Part shown: positions 29,499 through 36,702 of the stretch, piece after piece
Position numbering within the stretch: position 1 is the first letter of the stretch
How the letters are laid out: each line of letters starts with the position of its first letter
Assembly (NCBI GenBank): GCA_005887685.1
Contig: VBHJ01000140.1
Span: 1-36,702 of the forward strand
Source: Chloroflexota bacterium
Lineage (GTDB): Bacteria; Chloroflexota; Dormibacteria; Dormibacterales; Dormibacteraceae
Direction of reading: 5' to 3'
Length of the DNA: 36,702 nt
The notes under the pieces: model-generated
What the model was told of the DNA's origin: nothing
Seen by the model: only the letters and a program-made list of their open reading frames with translations
Database searches by the model: none
Program-made: the position numbers and the translations under genes

Positions 29499-30784
29499 CC
29501 GATCACGCTAGCAGGCCGCCAACCTCCCAGAGCACGTTCGATGGCACGCGCGGCGCGCAGCGCGACGAGATCGTTCCAGTTGCGCGCCACGACCTGGACC
29601 CCGATCGGCATGTTCTCCGGCGAGGTGCCTGCCCGCACGACGACGCAGGGGTTGCCGGTCAGGCTGTAGGGGATCGTGTAGGTGTACTGATGGTCGGCCA
29701 GCCCCCGGGCCCGATAGAGCGGCGCGATGTTCGGCGCGACCGGGCTGAGGACGAGGTCGAATCGCGTCATGAAGTCCAGCAATTGGCGCCGGAAGTCGTC
29801 CCAGCGCCGGTACAGCCTGTCGTGGCTCATGTGCTTGCGGCCCCAGTACCCGAGCGTGACCAGGTGGGCCTCGTTCAGTCCCGGCGGGCGCTCCTCGGTC
29901 ACCACGCAGCCCTCCTTGCCCAGGGCTTTGGCCGCCGCCCGGACCGCGCCGGCGATCGCGGGGGTCGGCTTCATGATGCCGTCGTCCGTGTACCAGGCCA
30001 CCTTCAACCCGGGCAGCTTCGGCGTGCGCTTCGGCAGCGGGACGGGCACGACGCCCGAATCGAACCCGTCCGGTCCGATCAGCACCGGCAGCGCCAGCGA
30101 CAGGTCGCTGACATAGCGGGCCATCGGTCCGACCTGGCTCCGGGGATCGCTCAAGCCACCGGGCAGCCCGTAGCCGCCGGTCGCCGGGATCAGGCCCGCG
30201 GTGGGCTTGAGGGCGGCCACGCCGCAGTAATGAGCCGGCATCCGGATGCTTCCGCCCGAATCGCTTCCGATCCCGATCGGTGAGCCGCCCGCGGCGATGA
30301 TCGCCGCCTCTCCGCTGCTGCTCCCGCCCGGCGAGCGGTTGATGTCGTAGGGATTGCGCGTGCCGCCATGCAGAGGGTTCCAGCTGTCGCTGCCCACGCC
30401 GCCCGGGGGGCAGTTGGTCTTGCCGATCAGGATCGCCCCCGCGCGCCGCATCCGGGCGACGGCCGTGGCGTCGTGGTCGGGAACGTTCGTGCGCAGCATG
30501 CGCAGGCCTGCCGTGGTGGGTAGCCCGGCGGTGTTGAAGATGTCCTTGACCGTGAAAGGGACGCCGTGCAGGGGGCCCAGGGCGCTCTTCCGCTTGTTGT
30601 GGCGGTCGGCGGTCCGCGCCTCTTTGATGGCGCTTTCGGCGGTCGCGAAAACCACCGCGTTGAGCCGAGGGTTGACCGTATGGATGTGCTCGAGGTGGGC
30701 CCGCACAACCTCCACTGAGGACACTTTCTTGTCCCGGATGGCCCGCGCCAGCCAGGCAGCCGGCGCGCCGATGACGTCTCGCAT
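29495..30784 (-). CDS. amidase-signature family amidase
   Basis: A 429-residue amidase of the GatA/AS family: LHGVPFTVKDIFNTAG supplies the catalytic Lys, SPGGSSSGEAAIIAAGGSPIGIGSDSGGSIRMPAHYCG supplies the cis-Ser and nucleophile Ser of the Ser-cisSer-Lys triad. The C-terminus has NPCVVVRAG and MPIGVQVVARNWND. No GatB or GatC gene is adjacent, and the substrate loop differs from GatA, so a stand-alone amide hydrolase is likelier than glutamyl-tRNA amidotransferase. ATG 30784 has TAAGCT 7 nt upstream and no ribosome-binding site. The gene is translationally coupled to the VWA protein. The substrate is unknown. Confidence 0.92.
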   Translation of the reverse strand: MRDVIGAPAAWLARAIRDKKVSSVEVVRAHLEHIHTVNPRLNAVVFATAESAIKEARTADRHNKRKSALGPLHGVPFTVKDIFNTAGLPTTAGLRMLRTNVPDHDATAVARMRRAGAILIGKTNCPPGGVGSDSWNPLHGGTRNPYDINRSPGGSSSGEAAIIAAGGSPIGIGSDSGGSIRMPAHYCGVAALKPTAGLIPATGGYGLPGGLSDPRSQVGPMARYVSDLSLALPVLIGPDGFDSGVVPVPLPKRTPKLPGLKVAWYTDDGIMKPTPAIAGAVRAAAKALGKEGCVVTEERPPGLNEAHLVTLGYWGRKHMSHDRLYRRWDDFRRQLLDFMTRFDLVLSPVAPNIAPLYRARGLADHQYTYTIPYSLTGNPCVVVRAGTSPENMPIGVQVVARNWNDLVALRAARAIERALGGWRPASVIG

Positions 30785-30791
30785 CGCGGGG

Positions 30792-30797
30792 AGCTTA
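30792..30797 (-). promoter_or_regulatory. -10-like TAAGCT, 7 nt before ATG 30784
   Basis: On the minus strand TAAGCT is followed by CCCCGCG and the amidase ATG. No Shine-Dalgarno sequence is present, so this fits a leaderless promoter in the 39-bp gap after the UPF0173 gene. Confidence 0.45.
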
Positions 30798-30823
30798 GAC
30801 GCTCCGAGTCGCGTTTGAACTCG

Positions 30824-31534
30824 CTAGACGGTGTCTCCAGGCTTGATGTCGAGCACCTTGACGCCGTTGCCGACCAGCTCCTGGAGCTGATCGGGACGCC
30901 CGGCGAGGATCGGGAACGTGCCGAAGTGCATGGGGATGACGGTCTTGACGCCCAGCAGCGAGACGGCCTTCGCCGCCCGCTCAGGGCCCATCGTGTAAAA
31001 GCCGCCGATGGGCAGGAAGGCGGCGTCGAACTTGCCCAGCTCGGCGATCACAGCCATGTCGCCAAAAACGTCCGTGTCGCCGGCGAAGTAGATGCTGAAC
31101 CCGTTCTCGAACTCGATGACAAATCCACATGCCTGGCCGCCGTAGACGATGCCGCCGTTGTCCGTGATGCCGCACGAGTGCTCGGCGTGGACGAGCGTGA
31201 CCTGGATGCCGTCGGCGTCGATCGTGCCGCCCTGGTTGCCGCCGATGATCTTCTCGCCGTCGAGGCCCTTGGAGCCCAGCCAGACGCTTATCTCGTGATT
31301 GCAGACGATCGTCGGCTTGGTCCGGCGCGCGATCTCGACCGCGTCATGGATGTGGTCGAAGTGACCGTGCGTGATCAGCATGAGGTCGCACTTGTCGACC
31401 ATCTTCAACTTATCCGGGGTGACCGGGTTGTTCATCACCCATGGATCGATGAGGACTTCCTTCCCCTTGGCGCTGCGGACCTTCCATGTGCCGTGGCCCA
31501 GCCAGGTGAAGCTGACGTCAGCGTTGAGCGCCAT
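30824..31534 (-). CDS. UPF0173-type MBL-fold metal-dependent hydrolase
   Basis: A 236-residue metallo-beta-lactamase-fold protein of the UPF0173 (YtkL-like) type: VSFTWLGHGTWKVRS, EVLIDPWVMNNP, metal motif LITHGHFDHIHDAVE, AEHSCGITD, IYFAGDTDVFGDM and the final TVIPMHFGTFPIL. Members hydrolyse small molecules in ways not yet defined. ATG 31534 has a GGGG-rich Shine-Dalgarno-like stretch about 8 nt upstream. The frame stays open far upstream to 32713, but that stretch is antisense-like Arg/Gly-rich text overlapping the GT87 gene. It lies 14 bp after the GT87 stop on the same strand. Confidence 0.9.
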   Translation of the reverse strand: MALNADVSFTWLGHGTWKVRSAKGKEVLIDPWVMNNPVTPDKLKMVDKCDLMLITHGHFDHIHDAVEIARRTKPTIVCNHEISVWLGSKGLDGEKIIGGNQGGTIDADGIQVTLVHAEHSCGITDNGGIVYGGQACGFVIEFENGFSIYFAGDTDVFGDMAVIAELGKFDAAFLPIGGFYTMGPERAAKAVSLLGVKTVIPMHFGTFPILAGRPDQLQELVGNGVKVLDIKPGDTV

Positions 31535-31548
31535 CGAGACTGCCCCCC

Positions 31549-32883
31549 TTACACCCGGGTAAAAGCTGATTCTCCCACAGCGATCGCACGCTCGCGCCGG
31601 ACCGCCAGCAGGCTCGCGGTCCAGATCGCGAGCACGCCGATCACCCCCAGCTCCGCCATGAGCCGCAACACCAGGAGGTCGGAGTAACCACTGACCAACA
31701 AGGTCTGCATCCGGTTGTGGCCTGGACCGATCAGCAGGTAGCCCGCCGCCACCAGCGCGAGCACCGTCCAGTCGCGCCGGCGAACGCCCCAGGCGACCAG
31801 GATCAGGATCGGAAGCAGGAGCAGCACGAGGTGGGTGCCCCACGAGTAGCTCGTGACGAGGGGCGTCACCGCGACCACCGCCGCCGCCTCGAGGGCGCGG
31901 CCGGACCGCGCGGTGGCCGGCGACCGGAGCACGAAGAAGGTGATCGCGACCGCCGCGACCGCGATCACGGCGGTCATGACACGCGCTGTCGTCGGGCTGC
32001 CGCGCGCCACGCCGAGAAACGTGTCCGGCTGCAGAAATCGCGTGATGGTCCCGCCGGGCGAGTGGTTTTCGTAAAGGCCCGTGCCGGCGCTGATGGTCGG
32101 GAACACCGAGAACAGATACTCGAAGAGGTACTGCGGCGCGGCAAGCAGCCACAGGCCGAGCCCCGCGACGATCGCGGCCGCGAGCATCGACCAACGCCTC
32201 GCCCACAGGATCAGCAGACCCACCGGGGCCTGGATCATCTTCACCGCGACGGCGGCACCCATGGCAAGCCCGCCCCACCATCGAGCGCCGACCCAGCCCC
32301 ACAGCCATATGCCGGAGAGCGCGAGCAACAACAGGTTGACCTGCCCTTCGTCGATGTTGCCAATCACAGGTTCGAAGCTGATCGCCACCAGGACCAGCAG
32401 GGTCGCGAGCTGCCAGTCGGCGACTTTCAGCGCCCGCAGTGCACAGAAGATGAAGAAAAAAAGTGACGCGTTGAGGACAAGCACCGCGCCGATCGTGATG
32501 GCGTGGCTGTCGACCGAGATCAGCGGCTGGAGCAGCCACGCCAGCGGCGGTGGCATTACGTATTGCGGGCCCGTGGGCTCCAGGCAGCCCATCGTTCGGC
32601 AGAGGTCGTAGGGATCGCTGTTCACCGCCAGTCGCCGCGCGGCTCGCATGTAGCTCTCTTGAAAGTCGCCCAGGTAAGCTCCGAAGGCGAGCGGCAGGAT
32701 CAGCGCCTGCCACAGGTAGACGGCGGCGATCGGCACGCCGGCGAGGACCAGGAGCAGGCTGCGAAAAACGCGGTTGTCGAGTGCTGAACCGCGAGCCGTT
32801 GCCACCCTGACAACGCCCCTCTCCCCAGATCCCTCTCCCCTCAGGGGAGAGGGTGCCTTTGGCTCAACTGCCGGTGTCGTCAT
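31549..32883 (-). CDS. GT87-family (DUF2029) membrane glycosyltransferase
   Basis: A 444-residue polytopic protein with about ten hydrophobic helices (LLLVLAGVPIAAVYLWQAL, AITIGAVLVLNASLFFFIFCAL and so on). The periplasmic-loop motif GDFQESYMRAARRLAVNSDPYD and the later VKMIQAPVGLLILWARRW fit the GT87/DUF2029 group of polyprenyl-phosphate-sugar-dependent transferases. ATG 32883 overlaps the methyltransferase stop as ATGA. The first 25 residues (PKAPSPLRGEGSGERGV) are encoded by a REP-like palindrome, so a GTG further in (VATARGSAL) may be the ancestral start. Together with the adjacent methyltransferase it may build a methylated glycolipid; that is inference. Confidence 0.8.
   Translation of the reverse strand: MTTPAVEPKAPSPLRGEGSGERGVVRVATARGSALDNRVFRSLLLVLAGVPIAAVYLWQALILPLAFGAYLGDFQESYMRAARRLAVNSDPYDLCRTMGCLEPTGPQYVMPPPLAWLLQPLISVDSHAITIGAVLVLNASLFFFIFCALRALKVADWQLATLLVLVAISFEPVIGNIDEGQVNLLLLALSGIWLWGWVGARWWGGLAMGAAVAVKMIQAPVGLLILWARRWSMLAAAIVAGLGLWLLAAPQYLFEYLFSVFPTISAGTGLYENHSPGGTITRFLQPDTFLGVARGSPTTARVMTAVIAVAAVAITFFVLRSPATARSGRALEAAAVVAVTPLVTSYSWGTHLVLLLLPILILVAWGVRRRDWTVLALVAAGYLLIGPGHNRMQTLLVSGYSDLLVLRLMAELGVIGVLAIWTASLLAVRRERAIAVGESAFTRV
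32831..32853. repeat. REP-like palindrome CCCTCTCCCC-TCA-GGGGAGAGGG
   Basis: A perfect 10-bp inverted repeat with a 3-nt spacer. A related GGGGAGAGGGG-type stretch (complement of 32817-32826) lies next to it. Such elements are common intergenic palindromes in many bacteria. Here it is read through as the PSPLRGEGSGERG segment at the N-terminus of the GT87 protein. Confidence 0.75.
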
Positions 32884-33425
32884 GGCTTCCGAAACACCAA
32901 CAGGTGGTTCAGCCCCAGCTCGAATCGCGAATGCCGCTCGAGAAGCAGGCCTGCCCGTTCGAACATGGCGATGGCTTTTCGCGGATCGAAGCCATAGTGC
33001 TGGTCGTCACGCATTCCGTCGACGAGGCGGACAGCTTTCATCACATGGAGCAGGTCGTCCACGCGCGACGAGGGCACCGTCACCACGAGGTGCCCCCCAT
33101 TGCGCAGCTCGCGCGCGCAGCCGGCCGCGAACGCGGCTTGGTCTGCCTCAGGAATGTGCTCCACCACCGCGAGCGCCGCGACGACGTCAAACGGCTCGCC
33201 TGGCGGCATCGCCGACGGAAAGGCGCCCCGTATGTACCGGTACTTCGCCGTGCTTGACGGCACGGGGTCGAGGTCGATCCCGACGCCTGCGCTCAGTCGA
33301 TCGTCCAGGACCCGGAACAGCGCGCCGTCGGCGCAGGCGATGTCGAGGACTCGCGCCCCCTGGGCAACATAAGGCAGGACGCGGCGCGTTCGCTCCCATT
33401 GAAGTCTGTAGTCAAGCCACTTCAT
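32880..33425 (-). CDS. class I SAM-dependent methyltransferase
   Basis: A 181-residue methyltransferase: GARVLDIACADGALFRVL (motif I), VGIDLDPV (acidic ribose ligand), PFDVVAALAVVEHIPEADQ (motif II with the E-H-I-P signature of Methyltransf_11/25) and LRNGGHLVVTVPSSRVDDLL. It begins MKWLDYRLQWERTRRVLPYV, typical of small methyltransferases associated with glycosyltransferases. It is coupled by ATGA to the GT87 gene, so its acceptor may be a sugar or polyprenyl-linked glycan. ATG 33425 has no clear ribosome-binding site. It diverges from the GT87 gene at 33460 across 34 bp, so the two glycosyltransferase genes flank a common promoter zone. Confidence 0.88.
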   Translation of the reverse strand: MKWLDYRLQWERTRRVLPYVAQGARVLDIACADGALFRVLDDRLSAGVGIDLDPVPSSTAKYRYIRGAFPSAMPPGEPFDVVAALAVVEHIPEADQAAFAAGCARELRNGGHLVVTVPSSRVDDLLHVMKAVRLVDGMRDDQHYGFDPRKAIAMFERAGLLLERHSRFELGLNHLLVFRKP

Positions 33426-33447
33426 AGGAGTTCGATCGCGGGCACCC

Positions 33448-33453
33448 TACCAT
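33448..33453 (+). promoter_or_regulatory. -10-like TACCAT, 6 nt before GTG 33460
   Basis: TACCAT-GCCTGC-GTG. There is no Shine-Dalgarno sequence and no -35 consensus. The hexamer lies in the 34-bp gap between divergent genes. On the other strand TAGGGT (complement of 33444-33449) could drive the methyltransferase with a short leader. Confidence 0.45.
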
Positions 33454-33459
33454 GCCTGC

Positions 33460-34659
33460 GTGCTTGTTCCGCTCCGCAGGGTGTTGGCCCGTCCGCTGCT
33501 CTGGTGGGCGATCGCAGCGGTATGGGTTGTCCACGACGTGATGGGCAACGTTCTGACCACCAACCGCCCGGATGCGACCTCTGTGATCCAGGCGGGCTAC
33601 CGCTGGCTGCACGACCCCGCCGCGATCTACGCCGACACCGCGCGCCACCTGGCCCAGACCGGCCTGGTTCCCGTGACCGGCCTGATCCGCCCGCCGGCGG
33701 CGGCGATGCTGGCCGCGCCCTTCTCGCTGCTGCCCGGATGGATGCAGGTGCCGGCCTGGACCGTGGCCGACGCGGCCGCCGCCCTGATCGGCCTCTGGAT
33801 CGTGCAGCGATACGTCACCCGCACATCGCTCGAGATGGCCGTGTTCTGGGCTGTCGCGTTTTACAGCCCGCCGCTTTACGCCGAGGTCAACGCGGGGCAG
33901 ATCGGCGGCTTCGTCCTGCTGCTTGCGTGCCTCGGCCTCGTCACGTTCCGGCACCGGCCGGCGCTGTCAGGCGTGCTGGCCGCAGCCGCGGCTTCGTTGA
34001 AGCTCTATCCCGCGCTGATGGTGATGGGAGCGCGCACCAGGTGGCGGCCGTTCGTCATCGCCGCCGGAGTCGCCGGCGTCCTCATCACGGTCGTCGCGTG
34101 CATTCCCCTTGGCGCGGCCGGCGCCTGGGCGTATGTGACGGGCGTCTTGATCCCTTCGTTGAAGGCGCCCAATCCAGACTGCGCCCAGACCTCGGTCGCG
34201 ACGCTGTTCGGCCGCTCGATCGGCGGCGACCCCTATCCGATCATCACCCCGAGCGGCGGGATCAGCATCCTGCAGTCGCCGGTCCATCTCGCCGCACTCG
34301 CCACGATCCTGACCGTCCTGACGCTGGCGGCTGCGGTCATCGCCGCGGTCGCCGCCTCGCGAGCAAGCGGATGGAATCCGGTCTATGGGATGGGGCTCGG
34401 TCTTGCGCTCGGTGGCTTGCTCCCCGGCGAGCTCAACCCCTACCAGTACGTGCCGCTCATGCCGTTGGTGCTGATGGTCATGGTGGTGGCGATTCGCAAC
34501 GCTCATTGGATGCAGGTCCTCGGGCTCACGGTGGGATTGCTCTTCTGGCTGCGCCAGCCGTGTCTGCTGCCGTTTCCGAACCTGTGGACGATTGGCGCCT
34601 TGATCCTGTTCGCGGTTTGCGTGATCGCGGCAAGAGACTTTCGAGGCGAGACGGACTAA
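33460..34659 (+). CDS. GT87-family (DUF2029) membrane glycosyltransferase
   Basis: A 399-residue polytopic membrane protein with about ten hydrophobic helices. Family-like blocks are the first loop TSVIQAGYRWLHDPAAIYAD, RPPAAAMLAAPFSLLP, AEVNAGQIGGFVLLLACLGL and AAAASLKLYPALMVM. This is the third GT87-type protein in the window. It would transfer a sugar from a polyprenyl phosphate donor to an outer-surface acceptor. GTG 33460 is the start because the nearby ATG 33452 is in another frame, and TACCAT lies 6 nt before the GTG. Its stop interlocks with the LysR gene in CTAA 34656-34659. Donor and acceptor are unknown. Confidence 0.82.
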   Translation: MLVPLRRVLARPLLWWAIAAVWVVHDVMGNVLTTNRPDATSVIQAGYRWLHDPAAIYADTARHLAQTGLVPVTGLIRPPAAAMLAAPFSLLPGWMQVPAWTVADAAAALIGLWIVQRYVTRTSLEMAVFWAVAFYSPPLYAEVNAGQIGGFVLLLACLGLVTFRHRPALSGVLAAAAASLKLYPALMVMGARTRWRPFVIAAGVAGVLITVVACIPLGAAGAWAYVTGVLIPSLKAPNPDCAQTSVATLFGRSIGGDPYPIITPSGGISILQSPVHLAALATILTVLTLAAAVIAAVAASRASGWNPVYGMGLGLALGGLLPGELNPYQYVPLMPLVLMVMVVAIRNAHWMQVLGLTVGLLFWLRQPCLLPFPNLWTIGALILFAVCVIAARDFRGETD

Positions 34660-35624
34660 TCCGTCGGCGGTCTGACGCGGCCGCGTGATCCGTCGCGGGA
34701 AAGCCAGCTCGTGTCTTTGAGAAACTCGATGAACGCGCTCACCGAGGTGGGCAGCTTGCGCCGGCGCAGATGCACGATGTGCCAGTCGCGGCGGATCGGA
34801 AAGCCCCGCACGTCCAGCTCGACCAGGCGCCCGCTCGAGAGCTCGAGCGTGCACGCGTAGCGCGAGATCACCGCAAGGCCGAGACCGGACTCGACCGCGT
34901 GCTTGATCGCTCCGTTCGAGCCGAGCTCCATCGCCACGATCAGCTTCGCGCCTGCCTTGCGGGCTGCCTTCTCGAGCGACCACCTGCTGCCCGACGCCGC
35001 CTCCCGCATGACGAACGGCTGGTCGGCGAGGTCCTTCAGGGTCAGGCCGCGCCTGGTGGCCAGTGGGTGGCCCGCCGGGGCGACGACCACCAGCTCGTCG
35101 CTGATGAAGGGGATGATGCTGAGCTCGGGGTCCTTCGAGGCCGGCCCGACGACGGCGAGATCCAGCTCGTTGCGCAGCACCTGCTCTTGAACACGTGCTC
35201 GCGTTCCTATCTCGAGCGAGATGACCAGGCCTGGATGCAGCTTCTTGAAGGCGCCGAGCGCCGCGGGCAGCAGATAGATGCCGACGGTTGTGCTTGCGCC
35301 CACGCGCAGGTTCCCGCGCTTGATGCCGCGCATCTCTTCGACGGCGACCGTCGCTTCGTCGAGGACGTCCAGCATGCGCCGGGCGTATCCGTACAAGAGA
35401 GTTCCCGCCTCGGTCAGCTCAACGCGCTTGCCGAGCCGGTCGAGCAGCGGCAGGCCGAGCGTCTCCTCCAGCTCCTTGACCTGGTAGGAAACCGACGGCT
35501 GGCTCAGCTTCAAGCGCTGCGCGGCGAGGCTGAAGCTCTTCAGGTCGGCCACGGTCTTGAACGTCCGGAGCTGACGCAGGGTGACCGCGCGATCCAGGTC
35601 GAGCGTCAGGTTGGCCTCGGGCAC
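34656..35624 (-). CDS. LysR-family transcriptional regulator
   Basis: A 322-residue LysR regulator. Residues 15-75 are the winged helix TLRQLRTFKTVADLKSFSLAAQRLKLSQPSVSYQVKELEETLGLPLLDRLGKRVELTEAG. The effector domain follows (NLRVGASTTVGIYLLPAALGAFKKLHPGL, DELVVVAPAGHPLA, ESGLGLAVISRYAC). The sequence is closest in feel to CysL/CbbR-like members. It is divergent from the acyl-CoA carboxylase gene with a 21-bp gap, the classic position for controlling it, though the gap is too small for a normal LysR site, which would have to lie inside either gene. GTG 35624 follows TATCGT by 7 nt on its strand. The inducer is unknown. Confidence 0.93.
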   Translation of the reverse strand: MPEANLTLDLDRAVTLRQLRTFKTVADLKSFSLAAQRLKLSQPSVSYQVKELEETLGLPLLDRLGKRVELTEAGTLLYGYARRMLDVLDEATVAVEEMRGIKRGNLRVGASTTVGIYLLPAALGAFKKLHPGLVISLEIGTRARVQEQVLRNELDLAVVGPASKDPELSIIPFISDELVVVAPAGHPLATRRGLTLKDLADQPFVMREAASGSRWSLEKAARKAGAKLIVAMELGSNGAIKHAVESGLGLAVISRYACTLELSSGRLVELDVRGFPIRRDWHIVHLRRRKLPTSVSAFIEFLKDTSWLSRDGSRGRVRPPTD

Positions 35625-35645
35625 GCCGCCTACGATATATGCGCA
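35625..35645. promoter_or_regulatory. bidirectional promoter with shared TACGATA element
   Basis: The 21-bp gap between GTG 35624 (minus) and ATG 35646 (plus) contains TACGATA (35631-35637). Rightward TACGAT ends 9 nt before the ATG; leftward TATCGT ends 7 nt before the GTG. Gap length and heptamer are the same as at 19662-19682. Confidence 0.65.
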
Positions 35646-36702
35646 ATGGCGGCGCGAAAACCAAGGTCAATGTCGCCCGTTCGCCGGACCACGCCAAGCC
35701 TCGAGGGCGTCGAGGCTCCGCAGCGAGAGGCGGCGACCGTTTCCGAGCAGAAGATCAACCAGTACCGCAAGCGCCGCTTCCAGGCGCTGCACACGGATAC
35801 GGACGCCGCCAACAAGCGGCGGGCGTCCGGCAAGGCGACCGCTCGGGACCGCATCGAGATGCTGCTCGACGAAGGCTCGTTCGTCGAGCTCGACGTCTTC
35901 GCCACCCATCGGGCGCAGGGCTTCGGCATGGAGGACCGCAGGATCGCGGGCGACGGCGTGGTCGCCGGTTTCGGCGAGATCGACCGCCGGCCGGTCGCCG
36001 TGTACTCGTATGACGCGACGGTCTTCGGCGGTTCACTCGGTGAGGTCACCGCGGAGAAGATCGTCAAGGTCCAGGAGCTCGCCCTGCGCAATCGCGTCCC
36101 GATCATCGGCATCAACGACTCGGGCGGAGCGCGCATCCAGGAGGGCGTGGTAGCGCTGGCGGGCTACGCGGACATCTTCTACCGCAACGTCCGGTCCTCG
36201 GGCGTGATCCCCCAGCTCAGCGTGATTGCGGGGCCATGCACCGGGGGCGCGGTCTACTCACCGGCGATCACCGACTTCATCTTCATCGTCGCCGGCCAGG
36301 GCTACATGTTCATCACCGGTCCCGAGGTGATCAAGGTGGTCACCGGCGAGGCTGTGTCGTTTGACGAGCTCGGTGGGGGCCAGGTGCACAACGCGACGTC
36401 AGGCGTCGCGCACTTCCTGCCGAAGACGGAGCAGGAGTGCGCGGCGGCTGTGCGCAAGCTGCTCTCCTACCTCCCTTCTTCGAACAACGAAAGGCCGCCG
36501 TTCGTCCCCACCACCGACGACCTGGAGCGCGCGGACCCCGAGCTGCAGACGATCGTCCCCGAGTCGCCGAACAAGCCCTACGACATGCGCGAGGTCGTGT
36601 CGCGGGTGCTCGACTCGCGCGAGTTCTTCGAGGTGCAGCCCTTCTTCGCACCGAACATCGTGGTCGGGCTGGGACGGCTCGGCGGGCACGTCGTCGGCAT
36701 CG
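35646..36702 (+). CDS. acyl-CoA carboxylase beta (carboxyltransferase) subunit, PccB-like, 5' part
   Basis: The gene starts at ATG 35646 (ATG 35670 possible) and runs off the right edge after about 352 residues. After a basic N-terminus it reads KATARDRIEMLLDEGSFVELDVFATHR, then YDATVFGGSLGEVTAEKIVKVQELAL, IGINDSGGARIQEGVVALAGYADIFYRN, AGPCTGGAVYSPAITDFIFIV and GPEVIKVVTGE. These are the carboxyltransferase and acyl-CoA-binding motifs of propionyl-CoA or acetyl-CoA carboxylase beta chains (AccD5/PccB). It moves carboxyl groups from carboxybiotin to acyl-CoA for methylmalonyl-CoA or malonyl-CoA formation. It is divergent from the LysR gene. The biotin-carrying alpha subunit is not in the window. 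TACGAT lies 9 nt before the ATG. Confidence 0.95.
   Translation, partial: MAARKPRSMSPVRRTTPSLEGVEAPQREAATVSEQKINQYRKRRFQALHTDTDAANKRRASGKATARDRIEMLLDEGSFVELDVFATHRAQGFGMEDRRIAGDGVVAGFGEIDRRPVAVYSYDATVFGGSLGEVTAEKIVKVQELALRNRVPIIGINDSGGARIQEGVVALAGYADIFYRNVRSSGVIPQLSVIAGPCTGGAVYSPAITDFIFIVAGQGYMFITGPEVIKVVTGEAVSFDELGGGQVHNATSGVAHFLPKTEQECAAAVRKLLSYLPSSNNERPPFVPTTDDLERADPELQTIVPESPNKPYDMREVVSRVLDSREFFEVQPFFAPNIVVGLGRLGGHVVGI

Noticed and set aside
26700-29669. Long plus-strand open frames (521 and 456 codons) opposite pckA and the VWA gene
   Set aside because: They are composition-driven shadows of GC-rich genes; both real minus-strand proteins have full family motifs across the region.
31535-32713. 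Long N-terminal extension of the UPF0173 hydrolase frame
   Set aside because: It overlaps the GT87 gene on the same strand in another frame and reads as Arg/Gly-rich noise; a ribosome-binding site supports ATG 31534.

Overview
The window is 36.7 kb of compact, GC-rich bacterial chromosome. Starts are often GTG or TTG, gene ends overlap by 1-4 bp, and intergenic gaps are tiny. The gene set fits a high-GC Terrabacteria lineage, for example a Dormibacterota/Chloroflexota-like or actinobacterial soil organism: several GT87-type membrane glycosyltransferases, a DUF3052-type domain, a CX2CX2CX3C GMC oxidoreductase, an Rv0959-like VWA protein, an archaeal-type ATP-dependent DNA ligase with its MBL exonuclease, and a PccB-like carboxyltransferase. 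The lineage is my inference; there is no rRNA here. No CRISPR array, prophage, transposase or rRNA gene is visible, and no stretch above 300 bp lacks a gene or gene remnant.

Layout. 1-1408: minus-strand aldo/keto reductase, a small hypothetical and a cut UbiE-like methyltransferase. 1489-5923: a small protein, a DUF3052-PlsC fusion, a GMC oxidoreductase and a membrane protein with a helix-turn-helix-like tail. 6061-8571: alpha/beta hydrolase, DegT-like protein and a beheaded GlpD-like gene that ends exactly at the stop of a quinone oxidoreductase (8416-9342). 9440-10267: two near-identical tRNA-Arg genes (CCG and the rare GCG anticodon) around a lipoprotein. 10429-13640: secreted protein, frameshifted cell-wall amidase, a paralogous lipoprotein and an acyltransferase. 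13656-16339: Xer-type recombinase, cyclic-nucleotide-binding protein and an Hsp70-like ATPase with a four-cysteine insert.

16398-23172 holds a SufR-like regulator, NAD(P)HX epimerase, DNA exonuclease, two small cysteine proteins, DNA ligase, an MBL hydrolase and a GT87 protein. This reads as a repair-oriented island. ClpP, an unknown protein and an O-methyltransferase follow. From 33425 down to 24921 nearly everything is on the minus strand: methyltransferase, GT87, UPF0173 hydrolase, amidase, VWA protein, PEP carboxykinase, SLOG protein, MoaD and MoaE. The right end carries another GT87 protein, a LysR regulator and a divergent, cut acyl-CoA carboxylase beta subunit.

The strongest non-gene signal is in the promoters. 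At least 13 genes have a TAnnnT -10-like hexamer only 6-9 nt before the start codon, as expected for leaderless mRNAs. At two divergent pairs the same heptamer, TACGATA, sits in an identical 21-bp gap between the two start codons and can serve as -10 element in both directions. Other points of note are the homopolymer frameshift in the amidase, the truncated GlpD, a MoaD ending Gly-Gly-Leu, and stop codons of convergent genes interlocked in 4 nt.
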